51,810 bases of DNA from Metabacillus lacus (GCF_009674805.1 NZ_WKKI01000025.1:1-51810), one strand, 5' to 3'; shown: positions 41,659 through 49,801, counted from the stretch's first letter. Notes: generated by a model not told the origin, from the letters alone. Numbers and translations are program-made.

Positions 41659-42219
41659 TCAGCGAAGATCCTGGCCAAGGCCCCAGCCGTCAGGATACAT
41701 GGTGATCACTTTTCCGCCTTTAATCACAAGCTTCACTTTGTTGCCATTCCAGGATCCGTAAACCGCTGTGCCGCTGCTCGTGTATCCAGATGCTGCGATT
41801 TGTGTTTTGTTGGCATTGATTGTGTCAGATACCAGAGTTTGAATGGATGCGATAGACTGACCCGGCCTGAAAAATGACTGAGTCCTTGTGATATTTCCTA
41901 TAAATTGTTCAGGAACATGGCGGGATAAAATGTGCGTGATGCCGTATGTAGAGCAGTCGCCAAAGTCCAGCGCGATATTTCCGGATCCTACCTTCCATGT
42001 TGCAAGTGTTTGTGCGGAAGTTGTGTTGGGCAGACGGTAATGTCCCTGTGCGGAATTTTTGACGCTGCCGCATGACTTGTAAGAATACTGCTGGCCCGTT
42101 GCGATATACTGCATGCTGGAGCTGTACATATTCCATTCATATGCCGCTGCCTGTCCAATACCTGTGAATAATGTGAGGAATAGAAGAAGTGCTGCTAACC
42201 CGCCTTGAAGCTTTTTCAT
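41659..42219 (-). CDS. Secreted protein with possible nuclease-like (BECR) C-terminal domain
   Basis: A 186-aa secreted protein. Residues 1-26 form a signal peptide ending in AAA. The mature part contains GITHILSRHVPEQFIG, a following helix with IASIQTLVSDTINAN, and a final GNKVKLVIKGGKVITMYPDGWG strand pair. An HI..RH motif, central helix and late tyrosine- and proline-containing strands recall BECR-fold RNase toxins such as those at the ends of polymorphic toxins, including the tip at 51317. That resemblance is by pattern only. No obvious immunity partner sits in the same operon. It could also be a secreted enzyme of another type. Confidence 0.55.
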   Translation of the reverse strand: MKKLQGGLAALLLFLTLFTGIGQAAAYEWNMYSSSMQYIATGQQYSYKSCGSVKNSAQGHYRLPNTTSAQTLATWKVGSGNIALDFGDCSTYGITHILSRHVPEQFIGNITRTQSFFRPGQSIASIQTLVSDTINANKTQIAASGYTSSGTAVYGSWNGNKVKLVIKGGKVITMYPDGWGLGQDLR

Positions 42220-42514
42220 TATATGTCACCCTTTCAATTTTTCTTGCAGTCTTAAGCTTAAAGGTTATTTATTAACTTTTTATAGCATCCCTATTAATTT
42301 AGCGAGTCAGTTATGTAAAGGTAAAATTAACCTAAAATGGTGCTTGTCTCCCTTGTTTCTGCTGTTGCTTATCGCATACCCTGCTCTTCTTCCTGCTCCA
42401 TATGTTTTCTTTTTTCTACCATATTCCCCGTTTTTCCTTTTTTATATTTTCTTTAGGATAAACAGCTTAATTATATTGGAATTGGGTATTTAGTGAGAGG
42501 AGGAGGGGAGCATA

Positions 42515-43468
42515 TTGAAAAAAATATTATTGCTATTGTCTCTTATATCTGTCTTTTTTTTCAGTGTAGTCAGTTCAGCAAGCGCTGCCGCTGAGCCTTT
42601 TTTTGGGAGAACGGCCTCATCAATTCATTTACATAGGGGGGCCACAGCGGACTATGCTGTGACAACGACGTTGAAGGCTAATGAAGAACTGCTGGTTATT
42701 TCGTCCTTTACTAATAACAGAGGTGAAAAGTGGCTTCAGGTTCAGTCAAAATCTGCGCGAGGCTGGATAAAATCCGCTCATCTGCGTGCCTTTGGTATTA
42801 ACGGTGTGGAGGTTCAGCCATTATCCGGCAATGTGAATATCCGACGGGGTGCCGATACTTCTTATAGGATTTCCGGCACGCTATCAAACGGTACATCTGC
42901 TTTTGTAATTGATTCTTTTACCAATCGAAAAGGCGAAAAATGGGTCAAAGTCACCAATCCGCTGAGAGGTCTTACTGGATCGGGATGGGTCAGGCTGGAT
43001 GGGCTGCGCCTTCCTCAGGTGAAAACGGAAGTCGCGACCAAAGTCGTGTATTCTCACCCGCAGCATCCGGCAAAAGTATCCGCAACTGCTGCTCTGATGG
43101 AGAGAGTAGACAGCCTTGCTTATGGCACACCCGTAAAAATTACCGCTATCTTTGACGGTCCCGGCTACGACCACCCAGTAGCCAAAATCTCATACGGCCC
43201 GGGCTTTACAAAAACCGGCTGGACCGGCTATGAGGTCACCGCCCATTACTACCGTGATATGATGAACAAGCAATACACCATCACATCCAGCAAGGCCGCC
43301 TTGAGGTCGGGCGCGAGCGACACCTACCGGACTGTCGCCACCCTCACCAAGGGCACACCCGTAACCGTCACTGACGTCTACTTCACCTACAATCAGCCTG
43401 AACCTTTCTGGATAAAGGTAACAGCCCCAGGAGGCAAAACAGGCTGGGTGAATTTGAAGGATGTGTGA
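42515..43468 (+). CDS. Secreted protein with three SH3b domains
   Basis: A 317-aa secreted protein. The signal peptide ends around ASAAA (residue 26). Three bacterial SH3 (SH3b) units follow at about 33-92, 97-166 and 252-317, each with a RxGA/S...Y...T pattern such as NIRRGADTSYRISGTL and ALRSGASDTYRTVATL, and a W-x-KV. SH3b domains bind peptidoglycan, so the protein should sit in the cell wall; no catalytic domain is present. The start is TTG, justified by a very strong GAGGAGGGGAG site five bases upstream. Confidence 0.88.
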   Translation: MKKILLLLSLISVFFFSVVSSASAAAEPFFGRTASSIHLHRGATADYAVTTTLKANEELLVISSFTNNRGEKWLQVQSKSARGWIKSAHLRAFGINGVEVQPLSGNVNIRRGADTSYRISGTLSNGTSAFVIDSFTNRKGEKWVKVTNPLRGLTGSGWVRLDGLRLPQVKTEVATKVVYSHPQHPAKVSATAALMERVDSLAYGTPVKITAIFDGPGYDHPVAKISYGPGFTKTGWTGYEVTAHYYRDMMNKQYTITSSKAALRSGASDTYRTVATLTKGTPVTVTDVYFTYNQPEPFWIKVTAPGGKTGWVNLKDV

Positions 43469-43486
43469 GGGGTTTCTTGAGATGAT

Positions 43487-43525
43487 AAAACAGGGTTTCC
43501 ATGCTTTGGTGGATGCCCTGTTTTT
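43487..43525 (+). terminator. Terminator of the SH3b gene
   Basis: AAAACAGGG and GCCCTGTTTTT arms enclose a second small TTCCAT/GGTGGA stem. Confidence 0.82.
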
Positions 43526-43558
43526 AGTTACGAGTGAAAAATAAATGTTTTATTAGCT

Positions 43559-43920
43559 TTAACCGGAATTCTTCCGTTTATCTTCAGTTGATGGGGATGC
43601 TGACGAAGGAATAGACGGAGGGTTTCCGCTTAAGCAGCAGATTGAGGTGAAAATCACCTCAATAGGCGGAAGAGTTCCGTCTATCCTCTTCAAAAAGCTC
43701 AAAATGGACGGTTTTTATTGACTTAACCGGAATTCTTCCGCTTATATTGCCTCAAAAGAGCTTCATTTTGAGTTTAACCGGAATTTCTCCGCTTATCTTC
43801 AGTTGATGGGGATGCTGACGAAGGAATAGATGGAGTATTTCTGCTTAAGCACCGGATTGGGGTAAAAATTACCTCGACGGAGGAAATCCGTCTCTATCCT
43901 CTTCAAAAAGCTCAAAACTT
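43559..43920. repeat. CCGGAATTC-type intergenic repeat, two copies
   Basis: The segment beginning TAACCGGAATTCTTCCG is repeated 215 bp later with TTAACCGGAATTTCTCCG, and both continue into CTTCAGTTGATGGGGATGCT and GACGAAGGAATAGA. Shorter CGGAA...TTCCG palindromes occur inside. The same motif type occurs at 36470-36660. Confidence 0.82.
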
Positions 43921-44062
43921 CCTCAATATTGAATGCGGCATACAGACTGCATTCCCGCAAAGGTTCAACCAGCTAAAAACGGAAATACTTCTCATTTTAA
44001 ATTAAGAGCATCACTCTGCTTCTACTGTTCATCTAGGGGTAAAAATATTTTAAAAAGCGTTT

Positions 44063-44081
44063 GGGACATTGTACCTGTCCC
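44063..44081. repeat. GGGACA-N7-TGTCCC palindrome, copy 1
   Basis: A 19-base inverted repeat upstream of the first xre gene. The same palindrome is found at 45589-45607 before the second xre gene, so it was probably copied with it. Confidence 0.7.
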
Positions 44082-44209
44082 TTCGTCCCACTTAAGATTA
44101 ACGTAACGCTTAGCCGCTATATTTAATATAAATTCATTGTATGCGGCTTTAACGATACAAATTTATTGTGTATCGTAAAAGTAACATAAAGAGGAGAAAG
44201 GGTATTACC

Positions 44210-44410
44210 ATGCCAATATCAATTAAACTCAAGGAAATCCTTAAAGAGCGTGACCTTTCACAGCGTGAATTGGCACGAATGACAGGGCTGAGATCAAATA
44301 CAATCAGTCATCTTTGTTCAGACAATGTGGACAGAGTTTATCTTTCAACAATAGAAACAGTATGCAAAGTGTTAGACATCGACATTCAGGAGTTAATCGA
44401 GGTGGAGTAG
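44210..44410 (+). CDS. Xre-type HTH regulator, paralogue 1
   Basis: A 66-aa Cro/CI-type repressor consisting of one helix-turn-helix domain: SQRELARMTGLRSNTISHLC with an extra C-terminal helix DIDIQELIEVE. It starts at the ATG with GAGGAGAAAGG nine or so bases upstream; the 14 further codons that are open upstream lack a better start. It lies beside the immunity and toxin cassette A but on the opposite strand. A paralogue of about 70 percent identity lies at 45626. It could regulate the cassette promoters. Confidence 0.88.
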   Translation: MPISIKLKEILKERDLSQRELARMTGLRSNTISHLCSDNVDRVYLSTIETVCKVLDIDIQELIEVE

Positions 44411-44539
44411 CCTCTCTAGTAATCGTTCTATGTACGTTGCGAAAAATTTAAAAGGCAGGGGGAAAATGAAGGTAGAGTTTTGAAAAATAGAAATGGTGGT
44501 AACTAATGATTTTGTGATTATTTTCAGAAGATACATTAC

Positions 44540-44680
44540 ATAAAGTAGGGCATAAAATTTACAGTTGTTGTACGTACTATATAATTCGTAAAAACATAAT
44601 ATGGGGCTTACAGGGGTTACTCATATTCTCTGTATAAAATATGAATTATTCGTCACTCGGTAGCCCTACTAACAAAAAAG
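44540..44680. repeat. Shared tail element, copy A
   Basis: This AT-rich stretch lies between the first xre gene and immunity gene A. It shares AGTTGTTGTACGTACT (44563-44578) with the reverse complement of the left-end tail, and ATTCGTCACTCGGTAGCCC (44647-44665) with the ATTCGGCACT and GTAGCCCC landmarks of the others. Confidence 0.75.
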
Positions 44681-44713
44681 AAACCTTGAAAGGCATTTAG
44701 CCAATCAAGGTTT
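44681..44713 (-). terminator. Terminator of immunity gene A
   Basis: Arms AAACCTTGA and TCAAGGTTT flank a 15-base loop, with CTTTTTTG following on the minus strand. Confidence 0.8.
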
Positions 44714-44739
44714 AGGGTCTATTTTAAATTTTTAATCCT

Positions 44740-45075
44740 CTAATCTTTAAAATATTCATCAATAACTTTTTCATCACTACAACCCACTATAAGTTCACAA
44801 CTATCTGGTGTAAGAAAAACCCCCAATGTTTGAACTGTCATCTCTTTGCTTGCTGGTTCTAGGTGATAATGTCTTCCTTCTTTGTAATTATGAGCCAATC
44901 TAATCAACTCAGTTCCTAAGCCTATTAGGGCATTTTTGCTTAGAAATAATGATATTTTTGATGACTTAGTTATTTCGTTTCCATTGCTATCAAAAACTTG
45001 TAAAACACCTACATTATCTGCAAATCTTTCAAAGTCATCATTTTCATCGTTTTCGATATCAATCAAATATTTCAC
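44740..45075 (-). CDS. Immunity protein of toxin cassette A
   Basis: A 111-aa acidic protein, MKYLIDIENDENDDFERFADN at the start, with alternating strands and helices, no signal peptide and no membrane helix. It begins 16 bp after the toxin A stop on the same strand, behind an AAGGGGG site, and is followed by a terminator. Small, acidic, cytoplasmic and placed right after a toxin tip, it fits an immunity protein. I do not recognise its family. Confidence 0.72.
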   Translation of the reverse strand: MKYLIDIENDENDDFERFADNVGVLQVFDSNGNEITKSSKISLFLSKNALIGLGTELIRLAHNYKEGRHYHLEPASKEMTVQTLGVFLTPDSCELIVGCSDEKVIDEYFKD

Positions 45076-45090
45076 AACATTATCCCCCTT

Positions 45091-45573
45091 CTAAAATCTA
45101 TCAATAATATTTCCATTCTTATCCACTATAATATGATATGACTCTCTAGATTTCCATTTACCAGCAGAGGTTTTAGTTTGTATTTCTACATTGTAATGGT
45201 CTACTGCATTAGGATACTTCGGCTTTATTGGATGTGCATTTTTACCTGTATCTTTTCTAAATATTACCTGAGTATTATCATCAATCTTGCTTATAATATT
45301 ATTTCCTTTTATTTTACCATTTTTTATTAATGACTTTATTTTATCTAAATCAGATACAGCCTTACTAGTACCCTTATTCTGAGCCTTCTGAACCTTTGCT
45401 AAAGGAGCTTTAATGCTCCGCCCCATTGCAGGAGCCCCAAACCCAACCCCACTTGATTCAGCTCGCACGAACTTCGCCATTTCCCCGTCAGGGTCAATAA
45501 AACTAACTGGGTTATTTATGGCATAGATATAACTATTTTGAGTTGAAGGTTCAGACAAATACCCTTTAAGTTG
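45091..45573 (-). CDS. Orphan Rhs C-terminal toxin module A (5'-truncated)
   Basis: The reading frame has the end of an RHS core (LKGYLSEPSTQ, then YIYAINNPVSFIDPDGE), a pre-toxin linker (PLAKVQKAQNKGTSKA) and a toxin tip with VIFRKDTGKNAHPI, YPNAVDHYNVEI and YHIIVDKNG near the C-terminus. The first ~75 residues are nearly identical, at DNA level too, to those at the right edge of the window. Upstream of 45573 the similarity stops and the frame, though open to 45717, runs antisense through the second xre gene. The core it belonged to is missing, so it is a displaced cassette rather than a full gene. Toxin activity unknown; a nuclease is likely. Confidence 0.75.
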   Translation of the reverse strand, partial: QLKGYLSEPSTQNSYIYAINNPVSFIDPDGEMAKFVRAESSGVGFGAPAMGRSIKAPLAKVQKAQNKGTSKAVSDLDKIKSLIKNGKIKGNNIISKIDDNTQVIFRKDTGKNAHPIKPKYPNAVDHYNVEIQTKTSAGKWKSRESYHIIVDKNGNIIDRF

Positions 45574-45588
45574 GCTGTCTTCATTATT

Positions 45589-45607
45589 GGGACAATGTAC
45601 CTGTCCC
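45589..45607. repeat. GGGACA-N7-TGTCCC palindrome, copy 2
   Basis: The same 19-base inverted repeat as at 44063, now 19 bases ahead of the second xre start and 16 bases from the end of the RHS homology. Confidence 0.7.
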
Positions 45608-45625
45608 ATCGTATCAGGGGAACAC

Positions 45626-45826
45626 ATGACAATACGGCTAAATCTGAATGAAATTATCAAAGAACGAAACATGTCACAGCGAGAATTGGCACGATTAACA
45701 AACCTACGCCCCAACACAATTAGTCACCTTTGTTCGGACAAGGTGGATAGGGTCTACTTAGATACGCTAGAAAGAGTGTGTAAAGCATTGGACATCAAGG
45801 TGGAAGAACTGATTATCATCGAATAG
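45626..45826 (+). CDS. Xre-type HTH regulator, paralogue 2
   Basis: A 66-aa Cro/CI-type repressor, with SQRELARLTNLRPNTISHLC and VDRVYLDTLERVCKALDIKV, clearly a copy of the gene at 44210. Its start region overlaps, antisense, the open frame that extends toxin module A. The ribosome binding site (CAGGGG) is weaker than that of paralogue 1. It faces immunity gene B and may control it. Confidence 0.85.
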   Translation: MTIRLNLNEIIKERNMSQRELARLTNLRPNTISHLCSDKVDRVYLDTLERVCKALDIKVEELIIIE

Positions 45827-45919
45827 CAACAAGGGAAAAGGTATTTACATGCTAGTAATCGTTCTATGTGGGGGAAAGTTGCGAATAAATTTAAAAGTAT
45901 TTTATTAGACAGGGGGAAA

Positions 45920-45997
45920 GTGAAGGGTAGGTATTTTACTTTAAACGTGGACGTAACTGATGATATTGGAGATGGAATTGCAGTAGAAGTTTATTAA
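45920..45997 (+). CDS. Possible 25-residue peptide gene after xre 2
   Basis: GTG at 45920, preceded by CAGGGGGAAA, opens a 25-codon frame encoding MKGRYFTLNVDVTDDIGDGI followed by AVEVY. The matching place after xre 1 has the same ribosome binding region but stops after five codons (MKVEF), and a remnant ending GGTAVNVY is seen at about 50654-50680. This hints at a once-conserved small ORF between xre and the tail. It has no signal peptide. Coding is uncertain. Confidence 0.35.
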   Translation: MKGRYFTLNVDVTDDIGDGIAVEVY

Positions 45998-46120
45998 ATT
46001 AGGGCATACTTTTCAAAGTCTTGTACGTCTGAATAATTTAGGAATACTCTATACATATAGTGCATCGGTTATGTGAATTTTTATTGGTTAGTGCTTTTCA
46101 TTCGGCACTCCACCCCATGT
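45990..46120. repeat. Shared tail element, copy B
   Basis: It contains TTATTAAATTAGGGCATAC, a TTGTACGT motif and ATTCGGCACTCCACCCC (46100-46116), matching copy D at 50665 closely and the left-end tail in reverse complement. Confidence 0.78.
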
Positions 46121-46155
46121 AAAAAGCCTTAAGAGTATATCTCCTAAGGCTTTAA
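46121..46155 (-). terminator. Terminator of immunity gene B
   Basis: AAAGCCTTA and TAAGGCTTT arms; on the minus strand TTTTTAC follows. Confidence 0.82.
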
Positions 46156-46194
46156 AAGTGATTTAACTACCACTTAATAAAAAGGGAAAACAAC

Positions 46195-46728
46195 TTAAAG
46201 CTTTTGATTAATTAAAACTAATTCATTTAAACTTTGCGATTTTAATAAATTTTTGTTAATTGTAGCAACGTCTTTAATAAACTGTTTAGTTTTAAGTTTA
46301 ACTTCATTGATAAATTCTAATCTTTTAATATCAGTTGTCTTCCATTCATCTGAAAACTCTTCGAATGGCTTTGTGATAATAAATTCATATAGAGTTCTTT
46401 TATGATGGTTATCTTTCACTTTTTTTACTGAAATTAAATCTTCTTTACAAATTAATTCTATCCAGTAGTCATCAGTTTCCATTATGGGAAAAGCAACATA
46501 ATCATTTGTATTAAGCGTTAAAACTACTTTATTTATGAGTTTAAACCATGAAATTAATAGCTCATTTCCAAATGGAATTTCTTCATGAACAAATCCTTGT
46601 TTGTATTCGTTAAAATTTAATTCAAATTGACCATATATTTCCCCATATTCGTCATCGAAACTACTTTCATCTAATTCTATGATATCATCAATACCTTCAT
46701 TTGGAATATTATACTTTATTAAAAACAA
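46195..46728 (-). CDS. Immunity protein of toxin cassette B
   Basis: A 177-aa acidic protein without signal peptide or membrane helix. It starts MFLIKYNIPNEGIDDIIELD; in the middle are ELLISWFKLINKVVLTLN and DYWIELICKED, and a helical C-terminal part rich in K and L follows. The arrangement resembles the immunity protein at 50844 (W-x-K near the middle, an F-x-x-E-x-x-K-type tail), so the two may be distant relatives. It lies 11 bp after the toxin B stop codon on the same strand. Confidence 0.7.
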   Translation of the reverse strand: MFLIKYNIPNEGIDDIIELDESSFDDEYGEIYGQFELNFNEYKQGFVHEEIPFGNELLISWFKLINKVVLTLNTNDYVAFPIMETDDYWIELICKEDLISVKKVKDNHHKRTLYEFIITKPFEEFSDEWKTTDIKRLEFINEVKLKTKQFIKDVATINKNLLKSQSLNELVLINQKL

Positions 46729-46739
46729 TCAATTCACTC

Positions 46740-47084
46740 CTAAAAACCAAAATCAGACAATTTATATTTATGTTGCCCCCACGCTGTTTGGAAAGTTCCA
46801 TTATTTAGCTGTACAGTTATTTTTTCTCCAAAAACTGTTACAGTATGTCTCCCATTTGTAGCTCCTCTTTGTAGAGCCTGATTATATGCCATTTGTGTAG
46901 CCTCTGTTATTTTCGAATTTGACCAATTCTTATTAAAGAAACTTCTTTCTGCTATATCTCTTGCTACATCATTTCTAGAACGCTTAGACAATTCAAACCC
47001 TAGTTGATTTTTAACATTATTAAAACCATGTCTGTTTAAAAAATGCTTAGCTTTTCCACTCGAAAGTACAGCATTACCTATACC
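46740..47084 (-). pseudogene. Toxin tip of cassette B, cut at its 5' end
   Basis: A 114-codon frame, open only from a stop at 47085-47087. It has the tip-like sequence KHFLNRHGFNNVKNQLGFE, SKRSRNDVARDIAERSFFN, then GRHTVTVFGEKITVQLNNG and a final TAWGQHKYKLSDFGF. No RHS core or start codon with ribosome binding site is present, and the IS110 element lies 55 bp further upstream, so the gene was probably split by it. The pattern of an early H...R-HGF and late strands fits a small RNase-like tip, but the type is not identified. Confidence 0.65.
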
Positions 47085-47139
47085 CTATGTTGTAATCTTA
47101 AAAGCTACTAAATAATAAAACAGCCAGTCTAAAACCTTA

Positions 47140-48302
47140 TTAAACTACTTCTTTCTCTTTCATTATCGGCAATTCATAGGCTGTTTTGTGCTTCATCATG
47201 CCGTATATAATGTTCACAAGCCTTCTCATTATGCAAACCAATGCTTGCCCTTTTGTTTTACCTTCTTTTAGTTTGCGTTGGTAGTAAGCATGAAATACTG
47301 GGTTCCTTGGCAATTTACTTCTTTTGCTACTTGCACTTGTTGGACTGCTAAATTGTAAAATAACGCATGCAACGCCCGATTTCCCTGCTTGCTTTTTTGT
47401 TCCTTGCCTTTCCCACCAGAGCCAAAGTAAACAGGCGCAATCGCAGATGCTGTAACGAGGTCAATGCCTGGCATGGAGACTAGTTGAAAGTCTAATAAAC
47501 TCATTAACTCTTTTAATTCGCCCTCCACATAGCTCATTTCCTTCTTTTTAAACGCAATGTCTCGAACGATGCTTCTTACTAGAAAGTCTCGCGTTTCTTG
47601 ATGTTCTTTTGTTGTATGTCCATCTTCTTTCACTAGCCTCAATATGTCATTAGCCTTTTTCACTGAACATGCATTGTTACTGGCTTCTAATAAAAAAGTG
47701 GTCAATTTCTTCACACTTACACCGTCTAAACTTGAAGGTGACGGGTATTGTTTCCAAAATGCCAATGCCGTTTTTCCATCCACTTCTGAGAAAAACTTTT
47801 TATAGCTCGGGTAATGATGGCTCAATTGAATATGCAGTTGGTTCTTTAAAGCACCTTGTGCCTTTACTAATGCATTTCTTCTAGTGACCAATTGTTGTAT
47901 CGACCAAAATAAATCATGCGGTTTTGCGTCAGGCAAATGGTTCAGTTTGTTCAACAAAATGCGTGCCACACATTCCGCATCCCAGCTGTCACTTTTTTGT
48001 GTGGTCATGTGGCTTTTTCGTTCAGCGTATGATAGAGCTGGATTCACTTCTTTCACAACCTGTCCATGGTCGGTTAAAAACTGTGCCAACGCTCGTCCAT
48101 AGCCACCTACATCTTCTAAACCAAATACAGGTGTCAATCCCTCTTCTATCAGTTTATCAATATTTAGTAAAAATGTTGAGAAAGCGGACGGTTTATTTTC
48201 AAACTTTATTTCCCCTAGCTGCCAACAATTAATGACCACTGCCACATGATGTTGCTTATGCAAGTCTACTCCAACATACAAGTGTTTCTGTTTTTCATGC
48301 AT
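47140..48302 (-). mobile_element. IS110-family transposase, frameshifted
   Basis: The first 344 codons (stop at 47268) give a DEDD-type recombinase: GVDLHKQHHVAVVIN, FGLEDVGGYGRAL, SDSWDAECVARIL, and the C-terminal Tnp20 domain with SMPGIDLVTASAIAPVYF and KGKEQKSKQGNRALHALFYN, where the catalytic serine lies. After AVQQVQVAK the frame is lost near 47322 at a GCAAAAG run; reading on in the other frame restores LPRNPVFHAYYQRKLKEGK and MRRLVNIIYGMMKHKTAYEL to a stop at 47140. One missing A in the run explains it. The joined length, about 387 aa, is normal, so this copy may be inactive, unless the shift is programmed. Confidence 0.85.
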
Positions 48303-48440
48303 ATTCTCATCCCCTATTCAATTAAATGAAAATGCCGGCAACCTTAGTTCGAGCGTTCACCATCCGGTGCGCATTGGTACGAAAGCCTATCCATTTTCAT
48401 GCCCTCATAAGAATATAAAAGAAAATAAGCGCTTTTTTTA
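48303..48440 (-). ncRNA. Probable IS110 left-end RNA region (bridge RNA)
   Basis: This 138-bp non-coding stretch ahead of the IS110 transposase contains GC-rich patches unlike its AT-rich neighbourhood (TGCCGGCAACC, CACCATCCGGTGCGC). In IS110 elements the non-coding left end makes the bridge RNA that pairs with donor and target DNA, so one is expected here. The exact RNA and the element's ends are not resolved. Confidence 0.4.
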
Positions 48441-48450
48441 AGTTAGCTTA

Positions 48451-49227
48451 TTAAATAATTGCTTCGTGTTTACCATTTGCTTGTATTTGTCCGTATGCAT
48501 ACACCCCTTGATAAAAGCTATCTCGGTCTAATATTCGCTTCACTTGTACTTTTGTAAATGCCTTACCTTGAGTAGTTCTATACCCTTCATCATTTAATGC
48601 TTCTGCCAATCTAGATAGTGACCATTTCTTATGTAGCTGTTTAAGCTTAAACAACCGTTTAACTACTTCTGCATGACCGTTATGTATCTTTAATTCCTTT
48701 TCACCCTTTTGTTTCGTATAGCCAAATGTTACCCGTCCTCCTGCATATCCATTTTCCTTTGCCTTTTTATTTCGACCTTTCGTTAGTTTGAGTGCTATTT
48801 CAAGCCGTTGATATTGGTCTAATAACTCCATTAAGCCGTTTACCAAAAAGGCATTTGGATCTTTCTTATGGATACTGTAAAATGGTTGTTTAATACTTTT
48901 AATATCACAGCCATATTTCTTCAACTCTCGTTGTATCAACACCTTTACAATATCCGACCGCCATAATCTGCTTGTGTTTAGCACCACCACATACTGTATT
49001 TGGATAGACGAAAGGTGAGCCAATATTTCCTGTAAGCCCACCCTGTCTATTTCTAGTGCTTCTTCATTCAATTTGGCACCGCTAATTCCTTCATCTCTAA
49101 ATATGTGTATCAAGTTCAAGCCTTGTTCTTCACAGTATGCTTTAATCTCATCTTCTTGATATTTCAAGCTATATCCGTCTCTTGCTTGACCTTGTGTTGA
49201 AACTCGTAAATACCCAACAACGTTCAA
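48451..49227 (-). CDS. Serine recombinase (resolvase/invertase family)
   Basis: A 258-aa recombinase. The N-terminal catalytic domain begins VVGYLRVSTQGQARDGYSL (catalytic serine S10), with FRDEGISGAKLNE and VVVLNTSRLWRSDI (the arginines that help catalysis). The recombinase domain follows: AKENGYAGGRVTFGY, SLSRLAEALNDEGYRTTQGK and KRILDRDSFYQG. It lacks the zinc ribbon and coiled coil of large phage integrases, so it is complete but small. Such enzymes move or invert DNA. It lies between cassettes B and C. Confidence 0.9.
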   Translation of the reverse strand: MNVVGYLRVSTQGQARDGYSLKYQEDEIKAYCEEQGLNLIHIFRDEGISGAKLNEEALEIDRVGLQEILAHLSSIQIQYVVVLNTSRLWRSDIVKVLIQRELKKYGCDIKSIKQPFYSIHKKDPNAFLVNGLMELLDQYQRLEIALKLTKGRNKKAKENGYAGGRVTFGYTKQKGEKELKIHNGHAEVVKRLFKLKQLHKKWSLSRLAEALNDEGYRTTQGKAFTKVQVKRILDRDSFYQGVYAYGQIQANGKHEAII

Positions 49228-49743
49228 CTTTTCACCCTCCCGTTACGAAAATTACAATTTATGTAACGCTTTTTATACGAATAGCGAGTATTATACGACC
49301 GTCTCTAGTAAAAATACAATCCAAAAATTTATTAGCCAACGCAGAATAAGAATCACTTTTTACGTTACCCATTGTTTATCGCCACGAGCTTTGTCATTCT
49401 CGTTAGTTTGTCAGCTATTCCATGTCATAGCTACCCCTGCCATGTAAATTGTCATCTCGCCCAATTATCGTATTTGTCAGCCAATCCACGTATTAACATG
49501 TTACTCCATGACGGTACAACCATCATGAGTTATAAATAATGGTTCTATTTGTCCCACTCTAAAATCCTTATTTCCCTTCTTTTCTCTCCTGCCTTGTGAT
49601 TCCCGTATGTTACCACCTTTAGCATTACATTCTTTGTCATTCTCGTGTGCAAATATAAGTCGGGTAGTAAATGTTTTAATTATTATTCATCACATCATGG
49701 CAATCTCATATACCTCTTCTAACCAAAAGCTACTTTCTAAATT
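49228..49743. other. AT-rich gap upstream of the serine recombinase
   Basis: About 515 bp without a gene. Short imperfect repeats of TTGTCATTCTCGT (near 49392 and 49636) and TTGTCAGC (near 49408 and 49471) are visible. It contains no copy of the module tail. It may hold the recombinase's promoter or crossover site. Confidence 0.4.
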
Positions 49744-49746
49744 AAA

Positions 49747-49780
49747 AAACCTTGAAAGACTAATAGCCCTTCAAGGTTTC
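49747..49780 (-). terminator. Terminator of immunity gene C
   Basis: Perfect arms AAACCTTGAA and TTCAAGGTTT, with a T-run on the minus strand; nearly the same stem as at 44681. Confidence 0.88.
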
Positions 49781-49801
49781 ATGTAGTTATTTCAAATCAC
49801 A

